From contig CALFBP010000056.1 in the NCBI GenBank assembly GCA_937951625.1, positions 1 to 45,373 on the forward strand: 45,373 nt of DNA, read 5' to 3'. The notes under the pieces were generated by a model, which saw nothing but the letters and a program-made list of their open reading frames with translations, did not search any database and had not been told where the DNA came from. Of the stretch, positions 17,886 through 27,227 are shown in pieces (the stretch's first letter is position 1; every line of letters begins with the position of its first letter). Position numbers and translations under genes: made by a program. The DNA comes from an uncultured Thermoguttaceae bacterium. GTDB taxonomy: Bacteria; Planctomycetota; Planctomycetia; Pirellulales; Thermoguttaceae.

Positions 17886-19241
17886 TCACGCGTTTAGATA
17901 CTGCTCGGGAAACTTCCACGGCGCGCGGTACTCGGGCTTGGCTAAACGAGCGGCCTCTTCGTCGCCGACAATCTTTTCGGCAACCGGGTCGAAGTGGATC
18001 GTGCGGCCCAGCTTGAGCGATAGGTTGCCCAACACCAGCGGCACATCGACCCGCACATGATAATCCACGCAGCAACTCGGCTCCTTCCGGGACTTGATCG
18101 AATCGAGCCATTCGCGCTCGTGGCCGGGGGAGGGCGGGATCGACTTCTCGGGCGGCCTCTTGTCTTTCATGCGATTGCCTTCCGGCACGATCTTGTGCGT
18201 GCCGTAATCGCAGTACATCGTGGCATCGACGCCGTGGAAGTAAATCCCCAGCCGCCGCTTGGGCACTGGCTCGCCGTGCAGGTCGAAGCCATAGCTGTTC
18301 ACCAGCGACGACATCCACGTCATCGTGCAGGTAGGATACTGCCAGAGCACTTCCTGAACGTCCGGCGCGTCGCCGTCGTCCTTGATGACGAAACGCCCGC
18401 CCAGCGAGGTAATGGCCGTGGGGAAGCCAAGGTCCAGAGCCCAGACCGGCAGGTCGACGATGTGCGGAGCCATGCCGCAAAGCCAACCGCCTGAATAATC
18501 CATCCAAGAGCAATGATTGTACGAATTGGCGGCGAGAATCGCGTTGTAGGGCCGCGCGGGGGCGGGGCCGAGCCAGAGTTCCCAATCCAGGTCCGGCGGC
18601 GGCGTGGTGTTCGGATCATGACCCACGCCCTGCGGGCCTTGATTCATTACATTGAACGTGCGGACCACGCTGATCTTGCCCAAGTAATCGGCCCGAACCA
18701 TCTCCACAATCCGGCGGTAATTCTCGCTTGCGTGGATTTGCGTGCCGATCTGGCTGATCCGTTTGTGCTTGCGGACCGCGTTTCTCAAAGCGAGACTCTC
18801 GGCCAGGTGCAAGGTCATCGGTTTCTGCACGTAAATGTCCTTGCCGGCTTCGCAAGCCTCGATGGAAATCAAAGCGTGCCAGTGAGGAGGCGTGGCCACG
18901 ATCACCGCGTCGACGTCCTTGCGGGCCAGAACTTCGCGATAGTCGTGGTGGGCCTTGCACGAGGCCTTGTACTTGGCGGCCACGGCTTCACGCCGCGGCT
19001 TCCAGGGGTCGCAGGCGGCCGTGACTACCACGTCTTTGTGAACGGCGCACTCGGCCAGGTTGTGCTGCCCCATGCCGCCGCAGCCGATCAAGCCCACGTG
19101 AATCCGCTCGTTCGGTCCCGGTTCATTTTCCAACCCCAGCGTCGTGGATGAGACAACCAGCGGAACAGCTAAACCAGCGGCACCGGCGGCTTGTGCTGTC
19201 TTTCCCAGAAAATTGCGGCGAGAAATGTGCTTGTCGGCCAT
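17886..19241 (-). CDS. Tat-exported Gfo/Idh/MocA family oxidoreductase
   Basis: The 451-residue protein starts at the ATG at 19241 (AAGGAG, 8-base spacer). It has a twin-arginine signal (ISRRNFLGK, then a hydrophobic run ending near residue 35). The Rossmann domain follows with GLIGCGGMG (residues 50-58) for NAD(P) binding. The usual catalytic EKP motif reads QKP (Gln139, Lys140, Pro141); the lysine is kept. The C-terminal part has the family's beta-sheet domain. Such exported members are abundant in planctomycetes and are thought to oxidise or rearrange sugars, with the cofactor bound before export. Its neighbours are a GH38-like hydrolase and a DUF6807 protein, which fits processing of released sugars. 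Confidence 0.9.
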   Translation of the reverse strand: MADKHISRRNFLGKTAQAAGAAGLAVPLVVSSTTLGLENEPGPNERIHVGLIGCGGMGQHNLAECAVHKDVVVTAACDPWKPRREAVAAKYKASCKAHHDYREVLARKDVDAVIVATPPHWHALISIEACEAGKDIYVQKPMTLHLAESLALRNAVRKHKRISQIGTQIHASENYRRIVEMVRADYLGKISVVRTFNVMNQGPQGVGHDPNTTPPPDLDWELWLGPAPARPYNAILAANSYNHCSWMDYSGGWLCGMAPHIVDLPVWALDLGFPTAITSLGGRFVIKDDGDAPDVQEVLWQYPTCTMTWMSSLVNSYGFDLHGEPVPKRRLGIYFHGVDATMYCDYGTHKIVPEGNRMKDKRPPEKSIPPSPGHEREWLDSIKSRKEPSCCVDYHVRVDVPLVLGNLSLKLGRTIHFDPVAEKIVGDEEAARLAKPEYRAPWKFPEQYLNA

Positions 19242-19428
19242 CGTAAATCTCCTTAGCAAAACTCTGCCACGGTTACCCACCTGCTAAAACTCCGCGGCGG
19301 ATACCCACAAGGACGATGTTGCGAAACCCATGGCTTTGGCCTTCTTATGAAGATTAATCTCCTTTCACGACCGGGTCACCAGCTTAAAACCGCAGCAGTC
19401 TCCCGCGACCCTACCAGGCGGTTGGACG

Positions 19429-20454
19429 CTATTTGTTGGAAGCGTTTTGAGGCGAATCAGCATAGGCCCTCCAGACCTCGGCCAAGGATTTTTCGTCGGC
19501 CCGACCAGGATGGACCCACAGACGATGTTTCAAGGTCAGCGTCTGGCCCTTTGGAATCGGCACTTCACGTTCGCCAGGAAACGCGGGCATGACGCAGTTC
19601 AAGTGGGGATAGGCTTGCAACTCGCTGGGATAGCCGGGATTGGTCGGGTGCTCGAAGATTGCCACGCCGACCACCTCCGTAGCGCCTGGGAAGACGCCGG
19701 AGTAGTCCAACCAGGAGCGTCGCGGCGTGGCCTCCGGCGGATCGACGTGCCGCACGATTTGCTGCTCTTTGGTCGGCGCGGCGCGAAGGGCAAACCCGCC
19801 GTAACCGCCGTGCGGACTCCCGCCGATCGCTACGCCATCGACCAAAGCGGTCAAACGGACTTCGATGTCGATGAAGCGTCCCGTTGGTTCCGCCTTGAAG
19901 GCACAAATCAGCACTTCTTCCTTGACGATGGCTTCTTTATCGTCCCATTTCCAGACGTTTTCGGCCTCCAGCACGGCACGCGAATCGCCCCCTTCCATCC
20001 GCCGGATCGCCACGGGTCGCGACCACACGCCAACCACCGCCCAAAGGTCGCGGACCTCATTGTTCCACCGCGTCACGGGCCACGACCACCACACGCCGCG
20101 ATGGTGCAGGTGGTCTTTCGGATAATCTTCGGTGAGTACGACGCCACCAGGACCATAGAGCGGGCTGATGTAATCGCCCCGGGCATACTTCGCTGGCACC
20201 CCCTCCGGTACAGGCACGGTGCCGAAGTTGTAGCGGAGCACTGGCTGACCGTTCTCGGTGATGAGGTAAGACATCTGGTCTGGGGCCGCTTGGATCGCCA
20301 TCCGCGGCGGCGCCGCGAAGCCCACCCCGACCGAAACAGTCAGGCCCAACAGAACGCCCCAGCCTAAGACGGCATTCGCAATCCGTCTCCCGGAAACGAG
20401 ATGACGGCCCGAAGACTTTCTTACCCAAGGAATGTGCTCTACGTTGTCGCGCAT
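19429..20454 (-). CDS. Exported DUF6807 (PmoA-like) protein
   Basis: The 341-residue product starts at 20454 (GGAGG, 7-base spacer), well inside a longer open frame. A signal sequence with hydrophobic core AVLGWGVLLGLTVSVGVGF precedes AAPP near residue 48. The mature part has the family pattern GDYISPLYGPGG, the histidine cluster DHLHHRGVWWSW near residue 120, and HGGYGGFALR near 225. Pfam names the family PmoA, but it is unrelated in function to methane monooxygenase; members sit in sugar-degradation loci and may bind or cleave carbohydrates. It is the first gene of the operon with the Gfo/Idh/MocA and GH38-like genes. Function is unproven. Confidence 0.82.
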   Translation of the reverse strand: MRDNVEHIPWVRKSSGRHLVSGRRIANAVLGWGVLLGLTVSVGVGFAAPPRMAIQAAPDQMSYLITENGQPVLRYNFGTVPVPEGVPAKYARGDYISPLYGPGGVVLTEDYPKDHLHHRGVWWSWPVTRWNNEVRDLWAVVGVWSRPVAIRRMEGGDSRAVLEAENVWKWDDKEAIVKEEVLICAFKAEPTGRFIDIEVRLTALVDGVAIGGSPHGGYGGFALRAAPTKEQQIVRHVDPPEATPRRSWLDYSGVFPGATEVVGVAIFEHPTNPGYPSELQAYPHLNCVMPAFPGEREVPIPKGQTLTLKHRLWVHPGRADEKSLAEVWRAYADSPQNASNK

Positions 20455-20835
20455 CAGTAAACCTCCCCGCTGGATGGCTGTGCGATTAGCCTTTATTATT
20501 CCGACTCGCTCTGCCCGCGTAAAGCATCGCGCCAAGGACGGGAACCGGTTGCGTTGTGCGGAAGTTGTTGAGAATTGTTTTTCTGTGGGGCCAGAAGAAC
20601 GCTTTTCCTGCACCGACCGCATAATCTACGGCGTTTTGCACATCTAGTCCCCGGTTGTCGGTGTAAGCCATCAGCGTTACCCAGCGGTTGACATTGCTGG
20701 ACGAGCCAGCAGGGGTACTAGCGCGTAGAGTGGTGTTCTGACACGCGGGGAGATTTTGCCGTCATCTCAGGCGCCGATCCTCTTGAATGTGACACTCAGT
20801 TGGGGAGAAGAGCCGGCCTTGGCGGGAGGGTGGGC
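20455..20835. other. Intergenic region between tilS and the carbohydrate operon
   Basis: This should hold the promoter of the DUF6807 operon (minus strand). No gene is supported. A 61-codon minus-strand frame (20486-20671) starting MAYTDNRGLDVQNAVDY looks somewhat protein-like but has no ribosome binding site and no recognisable family. No RNA element was recognised. Confidence 0.45.
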
Positions 20836-21867
20836 TTAGGTAGGCGTCTTGGTGTTGCGCCGCAGTTGTACGATACCGTCCGAGATTTCCGCCGTGATGC
20901 CACCGGGAAAGGTCTGGGCACGACGCCTTGGGGAAGGCTCGGCTAAGGTTGCGAGGGCATCCCAGTGTTCGTAGCTCATTTCGCGCAGCGACCATCCTTG
21001 ACGCCGCCACACCGCCATCAACACTTCGCGCAGCACGTACGGCGATTCACGTGTGCAGCGGCTGAAATCTAAACAAATTTCATCTGCGGTGGACTTCACC
21101 AGACATTGCTCGATGCCATGGTCCACAAGCGGCGCGATTACTGATTGAACCTCCGCAGCAAGGTTCCCCAATCGCAGGAGGGCTTCGACCACGTTGGGAT
21201 TGAACCGATGCGCCAGCTCGGGCAGGAGGTGGTGGCGGATGCGATTTCGTGTCCGCCGCTCGTCGAGGTTAGTTGCATCGAGCCGATAGTTTTGACCCAA
21301 GTCATGGAGGTAGGCGTGGACCTCGGCGCGACGGAAGGGAAGCAAGGGTCGGATAAGGGTGGCGGCGTCTGAGAGGGGACGGACGCGTCGCATTCCGGCA
21401 AGGCCCCCGATTCCCGTGCCGCGAAGAATCCGGTGCAGGATGGTTTCGGCCTGGTCGTCGGCAGTATGGGCCACGGCAACGAGTCGCGCCCCGAGCTTAC
21501 TAGCCGTCTCAGTCAGAAAGCGGTAACGCGCCCGCCTCGCCCCGCCTTCCAGGCCGTGTTTGCCGAAACGTCGTGCCGCACCCTCAGGCAGGAACCCCAC
21601 TTCCAGGGGGAGATTGAGTTCCCTCGCCACCTGGACCACAAACGCTTGGTCCGCGTCGGCTGCTTCGCCACGGAGGCGGTGATTGAAGTGGGCCACGACG
21701 AGTCGTCCCTGGCCGCACGACTTCAAAGCGTTGGTCGCTCGCAAGAGGGCCATGCTGTCGGGCCCCCCCGAGACGGCAAGAAGCACATTGAGATCTCTCC
21801 ACGCGGCGGGGGGCCAAGTCTCGGCCAATTTTCTTTCGAAGGGATGCAGTTTCGAAGGACTGGTCAT
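20836..21867 (-). CDS. tilS: tRNA(Ile)-lysidine synthase TilS
   Basis: TilS converts the wobble C34 of tRNA-Ile(CAU) to lysidine using ATP and lysine, changing its decoding from AUG to AUA. The 343-residue product (start ATG at 21867) has the PP-loop SGGPDS at 33-38, then VVAHFNHRLRGEAADAD near 60, VAHTADDQAETILHRILRGTGIGGL near 125-150 and RPLLPFRRAEVHAYL, all typical TilS motifs. The C-terminal region beyond about 300 is short, as in many non-enteric TilS proteins. An upstream in-frame ATG at 21966 would add 33 residues unlike the family and is less likely. No Shine-Dalgarno box is visible. It is transcribed divergently from rny. Confidence 0.93.
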   Translation of the reverse strand: MTSPSKLHPFERKLAETWPPAAWRDLNVLLAVSGGPDSMALLRATNALKSCGQGRLVVAHFNHRLRGEAADADQAFVVQVARELNLPLEVGFLPEGAARRFGKHGLEGGARRARYRFLTETASKLGARLVAVAHTADDQAETILHRILRGTGIGGLAGMRRVRPLSDAATLIRPLLPFRRAEVHAYLHDLGQNYRLDATNLDERRTRNRIRHHLLPELAHRFNPNVVEALLRLGNLAAEVQSVIAPLVDHGIEQCLVKSTADEICLDFSRCTRESPYVLREVLMAVWRRQGWSLREMSYEHWDALATLAEPSPRRRAQTFPGGITAEISDGIVQLRRNTKTPT

Positions 21868-22708
21868 CAGCGGCGAGAGGTTTGGCAGAGTGGTGAACCC
21901 CAACGTGGTTCGATTGCTACGGTTGCTTGCAGGCGGTAACCCGCGGTCTGGCGGTTTGGACCGCAAGGCAGCGCAAGCGACAAACTCGACAAACGTTAAC
22001 GCGATCCAGGGCCCCGGCGATGGGGTGTCGCACCGGGTTGCCTTTGAGGCGATTAGGTGTCATAATCTTAAGTGTTTCATTGGCAAACTTTCGGCACTTT
22101 GCTGGAAATCGATTGTAACAAATTGGTCGCGAGTGTCTCAGGCAGCCCGAAGAGGGCGCCCCGCGCAAGGCGATTGCCTGCCCGCTCAAAATCGAGCACG
22201 GTTTGGCAGTTTGAAACTTAGTAGCTAGACCCATTCGGAGTGTTGGAGTCGAGGGCCGATGGACTGGATCGCAGCTTGGTTGCGGTTCTTTGTGCGATGG
22301 TTGGCTGGCGAGCCGGCGTCGGCTGGGGTTGCGACTTTGCCCCACCGACCGAGCTGGGGGGACCAGTCCTCCATCGCGCGTCAATCAGGCAGAAACTTCG
22401 AATGGATGACGTTTCTCCCCGCAATGGACGGATTTGGTGGTCCACCGAACCGCCCCGGTTTCTCTCCTCATTGGGATCCGGGAACGTTTCTTGCCACGGT
22501 TCGGGTTGAGCGAGTCCCACAGGGTTCGTCCCACGTGAGCCCAGCTTCGTCGCGGCCACACCCCGCGCTTTGGCGGACGGAGCAAGCCTAACGCGTTTGG
22601 CGATCTCTTCGGAACGGCCGTTCTTTCGGCAAGAGGGTGTTTGCCGGAGGAAGGGTTGGCGGTATCCTCTCGAGGCCCTCGCTTGACCGAGGCGAGAAGG
22701 GAACCGGT
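21868..22708. other. Long divergent intergenic region tilS/rny
   Basis: No gene is confidently supported in about 840 bases. The stretch around 22050-22130 is AT-richer than its surroundings and may hold promoters. A plus-strand frame at 22259-22591 begins MDWIAAWLRFFVRWLAG, with a weak GAGG box, but its remainder looks non-coding. A perfect 12-base palindrome gaacggccgttc lies at 22612-22623, just before rny. No tRNA or riboswitch pattern was seen. Confidence 0.5.
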
Positions 22709-24265
22709 GTGAGTTATCTTTTCTTGACCCATTTGCTTTGCGTGGTCACGGCGGCAATCGCGACGTTCGTGGTCATCAAGTTGCTCGATCGCCTCCGCCG
22801 CCGCGATGCCGAGTCCGAGGCCCGGCAAATCCAGGAGCGGGCGTTGCAGGAGGCCGCAAACCGGCGGCGCGAGGTGGAACTCGAGCTGAAGGAGCTCATC
22901 CTCCAACAGAAGGCCGAGGGAGAACGCGAGCTCCGCGCCGCGCGCGAGGAACTCCATCAACGCGAACGGGCCTTGGACAAGCGCCAGGACGCTCTCGAAC
23001 AACAGGCGGAGCAGTTGCGCAAACAGGAAAAAATCGTCGAGCAGACTCAACGCAAACTCACCGAGCGAATCCAAGACGTCAGTCGCCGGAAGGAGGAGTT
23101 GTCGAAGCTTCTTGACCTTCAGCGTCAGACGTTGCACGAGCTGAGCGGCTTGAGTCGGGAGGAGGCCACCAAACGGTTGCTCGACTTGCTCGAAGCCCAG
23201 CTCCAACAGGAAGCGGGCGCGGTCATCTTGAAGCACGAAAAGCGGATCGCCGAGATCTGCGAGCAGCGCGCGCGAGAGGTGCTGCTGACCTCGTTGCAGC
23301 GCTACGCCGCCAGCCACACCGCGGAAACGACCACCAGCACGGTCGATATTCCCAACGACGAAATGAAGGGCCGAATCATCGGCCGCGAGGGCCGCAACAT
23401 TCGCGCCTTCGAGAAGGCCACCGGCGTGGACGTGATCATTGACGATACGCCGGGCGTAGTCATCGTCAGCGCCTTCGATATGATCCGCCGCGAGGTCGCC
23501 AGGATTTCGCTCAATAAGCTCATCGCCGACGGCCGAATCCATCCGGCTCGTATCGAAGAAATCGTGGCGGAGACCCAAGCCGAAATGGACCGGAACATCC
23601 AGAAGTTCGGCGAGGCCGCCTGCCAGGAGGCCGAGGTCCATGGCCTGCACGAACGCATCGTCAACCTCCTCGGCCGGCTCCATTATCGAACTAGTTACAG
23701 CCAGAATGTGCTCCGCCATTCGATCGAAGTCGCCTTTCTGGCCGGGATGATGGCCGATGAGATCGGACTGAACGGGGCCTTGGCGCGGCGCTGCGGACTG
23801 CTGCACGACATCGGCAAGGCCGCGGACCATGAGGTCGAGGGCGGGCATCCCAAAATCGGCGGCGATTTGCTGAAACGCTATGGCGAAGGCCGGGAGGTGA
23901 TCCACGCCGCTATCGGCCATCACGACGACCTCCGTGTGGAAAATCCGTACACGGTCCTCGTCGCTGCCGCCGACGCGTGCAGCGCCTCGCGGCCGGGCGC
24001 CCGACGCGAAACCTTGGAACGCTACATCAAGCGCATGGAGGAACTGGAGTCGATCGCCTCGGAGTTCCCCGGCGTCGAACAGGCGTATGCCATTCAGGCC
24101 GGGCGCGAGCTTCGCGTCCTGGTCTCGGCCAAGGACACCAGCGATGAGACGGCCGCCAAAGTCTGCCGCGACATCGTCAAGGCGTTCGAGGAAAGGCTGA
24201 CGTATCCCGGCGAAATCAAGGTCACGGTGCTCCGCGAAACTCGATTTACCGAGATCGCCCGCTAA
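22709..24265 (+). CDS. rny: Ribonuclease Y
   Basis: RNase Y is a membrane-anchored endoribonuclease that starts mRNA decay. The 518-residue protein begins at a GTG (22709) so that the first residues form the single membrane helix ([20 protein letters not shown]). A long Glu/Arg/Gln-rich coiled coil follows (about 30-190), then a KH RNA-binding domain with [10 protein letters not shown] (221-230), and the HD metal-dependent hydrolase domain with His366-Asp367 in LLHDIGKA and HHDD further on. Length and order match the family. An upstream in-frame start at 22637 would place 24 hydrophilic residues before the membrane helix and is less likely. A very long open frame on the opposite strand is a shadow of this gene. 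Confidence 0.95.
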   Translation: MSYLFLTHLLCVVTAAIATFVVIKLLDRLRRRDAESEARQIQERALQEAANRRREVELELKELILQQKAEGERELRAAREELHQRERALDKRQDALEQQAEQLRKQEKIVEQTQRKLTERIQDVSRRKEELSKLLDLQRQTLHELSGLSREEATKRLLDLLEAQLQQEAGAVILKHEKRIAEICEQRAREVLLTSLQRYAASHTAETTTSTVDIPNDEMKGRIIGREGRNIRAFEKATGVDVIIDDTPGVVIVSAFDMIRREVARISLNKLIADGRIHPARIEEIVAETQAEMDRNIQKFGEAACQEAEVHGLHERIVNLLGRLHYRTSYSQNVLRHSIEVAFLAGMMADEIGLNGALARRCGLLHDIGKAADHEVEGGHPKIGGDLLKRYGEGREVIHAAIGHHDDLRVENPYTVLVAAADACSASRPGARRETLERYIKRMEELESIASEFPGVEQAYAIQAGRELRVLVSAKDTSDETAAKVCRDIVKAFEERLTYPGEIKVTVLRETRFTEIAR

Positions 24266-24648
24266 GCAAGCTCTTGTCCTCCATCGCGCCGAGGGCGGTG
24301 CTCGAGAGCCGCACGCCTTGGCCGTCCAGCAGGGCGCCGTGGACCCCTCTGGCCACGGCGCGGATGGGAACGCGGTTTCCCTAATACTCGCTTGTGGCGC
24401 CGTCCCGTCGCGTGCGATAAATCGCCGGCCCATCCCGGCGAGATGCCCGCCTGGTAACGGCTGCCGGACTCAACCTTCAAGCCGATGTGCTGAGACGCGA
24501 TGCCTTCAATGGTTTGAAGCTTTGGAAGCTACCCACTAAATCCGGCTACCCCGCTTTTCCTGTCGCGGCAAGAAACGCACTATTCTCGTCTGAGGGCGGT
24601 CGTACCAAGCCAATTTGGGGTAGCGAGGATTCCCAAAAGGAAATATTG
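24266..24648. other. Intergenic region after rny
   Basis: No supported gene and no clear terminator. Open frames exist on both strands in 24266-24480, but none has a start signal or recognisable domain. The promoter of the following cassette is expected here; TTGAAG (24513-24518) and TAAATC (24536-24541) with a 17-base spacer is a weak candidate. Confidence 0.4.
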
Positions 24649-24825
24649 ATGGCCTCTTCAAATGCGGACTGTCAGCGTCAAACTCGGCGGATTCGGCAAT
24701 ACCGCGATAAAGCTCAAGATCGGCGCCAACGGAACCGATACAAGAGTCGCCCCAAATGCGGTCGCGTCACGCCATTTCAGGACACTTGCCGCGATCGAAT
24801 CACCCTCGCGAGGGATCTGCTATGA
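24649..24825 (+). CDS. Small basic ORF translationally coupled to the next gene (hypothetical)
   Basis: An ATG at 24649 follows AAGGA with a 7-base spacer and opens a 58-codon frame whose TGA (24823-24825) overlaps the ATG (24822) of the membrane-anchored protein in the classic ATGA arrangement. The peptide is very rich in Arg and Gln (for example RRIRQYRDKAQDRRQRNR) and matches no family I know. The signals at both ends argue for translation, perhaps as a coupling leader. Another frame across the same bases also looks protein-like, so coding status is uncertain. Confidence 0.35.
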   Translation: MASSNADCQRQTRRIRQYRDKAQDRRQRNRYKSRPKCGRVTPFQDTCRDRITLARDLL

Positions 24826-26231
24826 AAGACCACGACTTAATGGATGAATTGGAAACCTCGACAAGTTCCCAGCACGATCGAGTGCAAGGACGAAGGAAAC
24901 ATCGCCCCGACAGGCACTCGGAAGAAAGGACCGCAGGCCCTCAGGTGATTGCGAGGATTCCCCGGTTGGAGAGAAATCGCGACGCCGTGATCGCAGAAAG
25001 ATCGAGCCGGGCCCAAAAGCATCGGTTGCTGGGCACTAAGGTTTCGGCGTGGACGATAGTGGGAGGGGTGGGTTTTCTGATTGTGGCGGCGGTCCTGTCA
25101 TCCCTGGTATCGCGGACGTTTCAATCGAAAGACGATCCAGGGCGGGCGGCATCGCATCGGCCCGAGGTCCCAGCCCCGGACGCCCCTCCAGCACCTCGCT
25201 GGGCCGCCACAGTCCCCTCATCGGAGTTAACTGCCGCGAACAGTTCCAGCTCGAAGGCGGTAGATTCACCGAGTTCCGCGACGCCCTCCGCTGGTCTTTC
25301 AGTCGCTAGGTGGGGTGAGAACCTGGGCAATTCCACCGCGATGGCCCCCGTGGTCCCACCGTCTGCAAATGTGCCTTGGCCGCCCGTGCCCGGCGCGCGA
25401 AGCCCTGAAGTTTTACCTGGCGGCGCCTTAGGGAGCCTGCCGACCAATCCGCCGGCGATGCCCCAAAACGGCACCTGGCGGACAAACTACGAGGAGGAAA
25501 GATTCCCTGTCCGTGGCGGTCTGGTCAACGCCCGGCCTTCGGCATCCCGAGATAATCAAATGGTCGATCCACGGCCCGGCTATCGATACGTTCCCCCCCC
25601 CGACTATCGCCAAGATTATCGCAACACGGCCGCGAGTGAGTCTCGCCCGGATTATCGGGCGGGTTTGACGGGCGAGCCACGCTCGGATTATCCTCCCGCG
25701 CCTTACGATTCCCGACCCGATTACCGCGTCGCCGATCGGCCCCGTTACAACGAGCCACCTGCGCGAAGCGATGATCGGCGATTCGATTCCCCGGACTACC
25801 GGAGGTCTCAAGACTATGCCACAGCCTCTCCGCGGGGCCGGGATGCGGGCGGCTACCTTGGCCGGGAACAACCCGTTGGGTATGAAACCAGTGGGGGTGC
25901 GTCGTCGCGGACAGGGATCGCAGGCTCGCCCGCTCGCACCTCCACCGCGGGTCCGGAATGGGTTTCTCCCCCGAACTGGGTTACCCCTCCGGCCTGGGAT
26001 TCCCCAATAGCTCCCGCCGCCGGGCAATCTGCCCAAACGCCCACCTCGGCCGTGCCGCCGTATCCGGTGACGGGTTTTCCTGGACCGGAGAGTTGGGCGA
26101 TTGGCAATGGGCCAGTTGGCGGGCAGGTACCCCCCCCCACCGCCGATTATGCTCCGGCGCGTTTCGAGGGAGGCATCGAACGGCCATCCAATAGGATTTC
26201 TTATGAGCGCACTGGATCAAGCATTCGTTAA
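24822..26231 (+). CDS. Membrane-anchored Pro/Ser/Tyr/Arg-rich protein, unknown function
   Basis: The 469-residue protein starts at an ATG with GAGGGA upstream. Residues 1-72 are charged and basic and should be cytoplasmic. One membrane helix lies at about 75-97 (WTIVGGVGFLIVAAVLSSLV). The remainder is a low-complexity domain rich in Pro, Ser, Gly and Ala that contains a cluster of PDYR/DYR motifs at about 253-332. The single helix and disordered outer part recall chain-length or anchor proteins of polysaccharide export systems, but there is no Wzz domain. It overlaps the next gene, a P-loop protein of the BY-kinase type, by 29 bases, and an ExeA-type ATPase follows, so the three products probably act together. 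I do not recognise a family. Confidence 0.7.
   Translation: MKDHDLMDELETSTSSQHDRVQGRRKHRPDRHSEERTAGPQVIARIPRLERNRDAVIAERSSRAQKHRLLGTKVSAWTIVGGVGFLIVAAVLSSLVSRTFQSKDDPGRAASHRPEVPAPDAPPAPRWAATVPSSELTAANSSSSKAVDSPSSATPSAGLSVARWGENLGNSTAMAPVVPPSANVPWPPVPGARSPEVLPGGALGSLPTNPPAMPQNGTWRTNYEEERFPVRGGLVNARPSASRDNQMVDPRPGYRYVPPPDYRQDYRNTAASESRPDYRAGLTGEPRSDYPPAPYDSRPDYRVADRPRYNEPPARSDDRRFDSPDYRRSQDYATASPRGRDAGGYLGREQPVGYETSGGASSRTGIAGSPARTSTAGPEWVSPPNWVTPPAWDSPIAPAAGQSAQTPTSAVPPYPVTGFPGPESWAIGNGPVGGQVPPPTADYAPARFEGGIERPSNRISYERTGSSIR
25578..25817 (+). repeat. Degenerate PDYR-coding repeats inside the membrane-anchored protein
   Basis: At least five copies of a short Asp-Tyr-Arg unit (PPDYRQDYR, RPDYRAG, RPDYRVA, SPDYRRS), plus looser Tyr-containing copies (RSDYPP, RPRYNE), fall in residues about 253-332. 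Spacing varies from 3 to about 22 residues, so this is not a strict tandem array. At the DNA level the shared core is gattatcg or gactaccg. Confidence 0.6.
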
Positions 26232-27222
26232 GGCGTTCGAGCCGACGGTTTCTTCGGCAGCGGCCGCGGTCGCTTCATTGGCACCCGAACCAGCCGCGCT
26301 GGCCGCGGACCCGGTCTTGCCCGTCGAGGCCATGGCGACCTCGTCAGGCCCAGCCGATGGGAAGTCCGAAAGCCCGACCAGAACGCGATCGTCGCCCGAG
26401 CGGCGATCACGGCCAGCGCGCCAATCCGCTGTCGGGACGCGCGGCAGAGCTCGCTCCTCGGCGAGGGCTGACGGGAAGACGTCGCGCGAAAGGCCGATAC
26501 CGTCTCGCAGCACACGGTCGGATCGCAACGCTGCCGACGACACGGACCTGTCGACGAGCGCCAAGTTTCGCCCCATGCTGGAGGTGGATGGTTATTTGTG
26601 GCCACGAAACGTGGGCAAGCTGGCATCGCCTTCGCATCGGGCGATGAGCCAAATGACCGATGAGGTGCGGAAACGGATCCAACGCGGTCAGAAGGTGATC
26701 GGCTTGCGAGGTTGCCGTTTGGGCGACGGTTGTTCCACCTTACTGTTGGCCGTGGCCCGGCGTTTGGCCGCTGACGGACTCCGCGTGGCGATGGTCGATG
26801 CCGACTTCCATCGGCCCACGCTGGCGCGGCGTCTAGGGCTTTCGCCCACGGTGGGTTGGGAGGAAGTGGCCCCCGGCCGCCTCACCTTGGCCGACGTGAC
26901 GGTGGAGTCGCTTCGCGACCGCCTCTGCTTGGTGCCGTGGTGCGCATCCGCAGCCACCGAGCCGCCATCTATCCAGCCTTCCCAGAAAGCCAAGTGCATC
27001 GACGAACTGCGTCGCCATTACCACGTGGTGCTCGTGGACTTGGGCAGCCCCGCCCCAGAAGCCGACCAAGCCGAATTGAGCCAGGCGGTGCTTGCCCGAC
27101 TCGACGCGATTCTGGTCGTGTGTCATGCGGGCGAGGTCTCTGCTTCGGAATTGGAGGGTGTCTGTCAGCGACTGGCGGACTCGAGCAAGGCCGAACTGGC
27201 CGTGGTGGAAAACTTCGTCTGA
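26203..27222 (+). CDS. BY-kinase/MinD-like P-loop protein with a degenerate Walker A motif
   Basis: The 339-residue protein (ATG at 26203, AGGA 7 bases upstream) has a disordered Ser/Arg/Ala-rich N-terminus (1-115) and a C-terminal domain of the CpsD/CapB/MinD type. Visible are a P-loop-like GCRLGDGCST (160-169), VAMVDADFHRP (Walker A-prime, 185-195) and VVLVDLGSP (Walker B region). In BY-kinases the P-loop reads GEGKST; here the lysine is replaced by Cys167, and there is no other lysine in the loop. The C-terminus (AVVENFV) lacks the tyrosine cluster of autokinases. It is therefore probably a pseudo-enzyme or altered nucleotide binder. It overlaps the preceding gene by 29 bases and is followed after 5 bases by the ExeA-type gene. 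Confidence 0.78.
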   Translation: MSALDQAFVKAFEPTVSSAAAAVASLAPEPAALAADPVLPVEAMATSSGPADGKSESPTRTRSSPERRSRPARQSAVGTRGRARSSARADGKTSRERPIPSRSTRSDRNAADDTDLSTSAKFRPMLEVDGYLWPRNVGKLASPSHRAMSQMTDEVRKRIQRGQKVIGLRGCRLGDGCSTLLLAVARRLAADGLRVAMVDADFHRPTLARRLGLSPTVGWEEVAPGRLTLADVTVESLRDRLCLVPWCASAATEPPSIQPSQKAKCIDELRRHYHVVLVDLGSPAPEADQAELSQAVLARLDAILVVCHAGEVSASELEGVCQRLADSSKAELAVVENFV

Positions 27223-27227
27223 CCGTC

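Noticed and set aside
20486-20671. 61-codon minus-strand frame between tilS and the DUF6807 gene
   Set aside because: No ribosome binding site and no recognisable family; within normal chance for this GC content.
22385-24433. Very long open frame on the minus strand opposite rny
   Set aside because: It is in register with the GC-rich codon positions of rny, has no ribosome binding site or domain, and RNase Y on the plus strand is certain.
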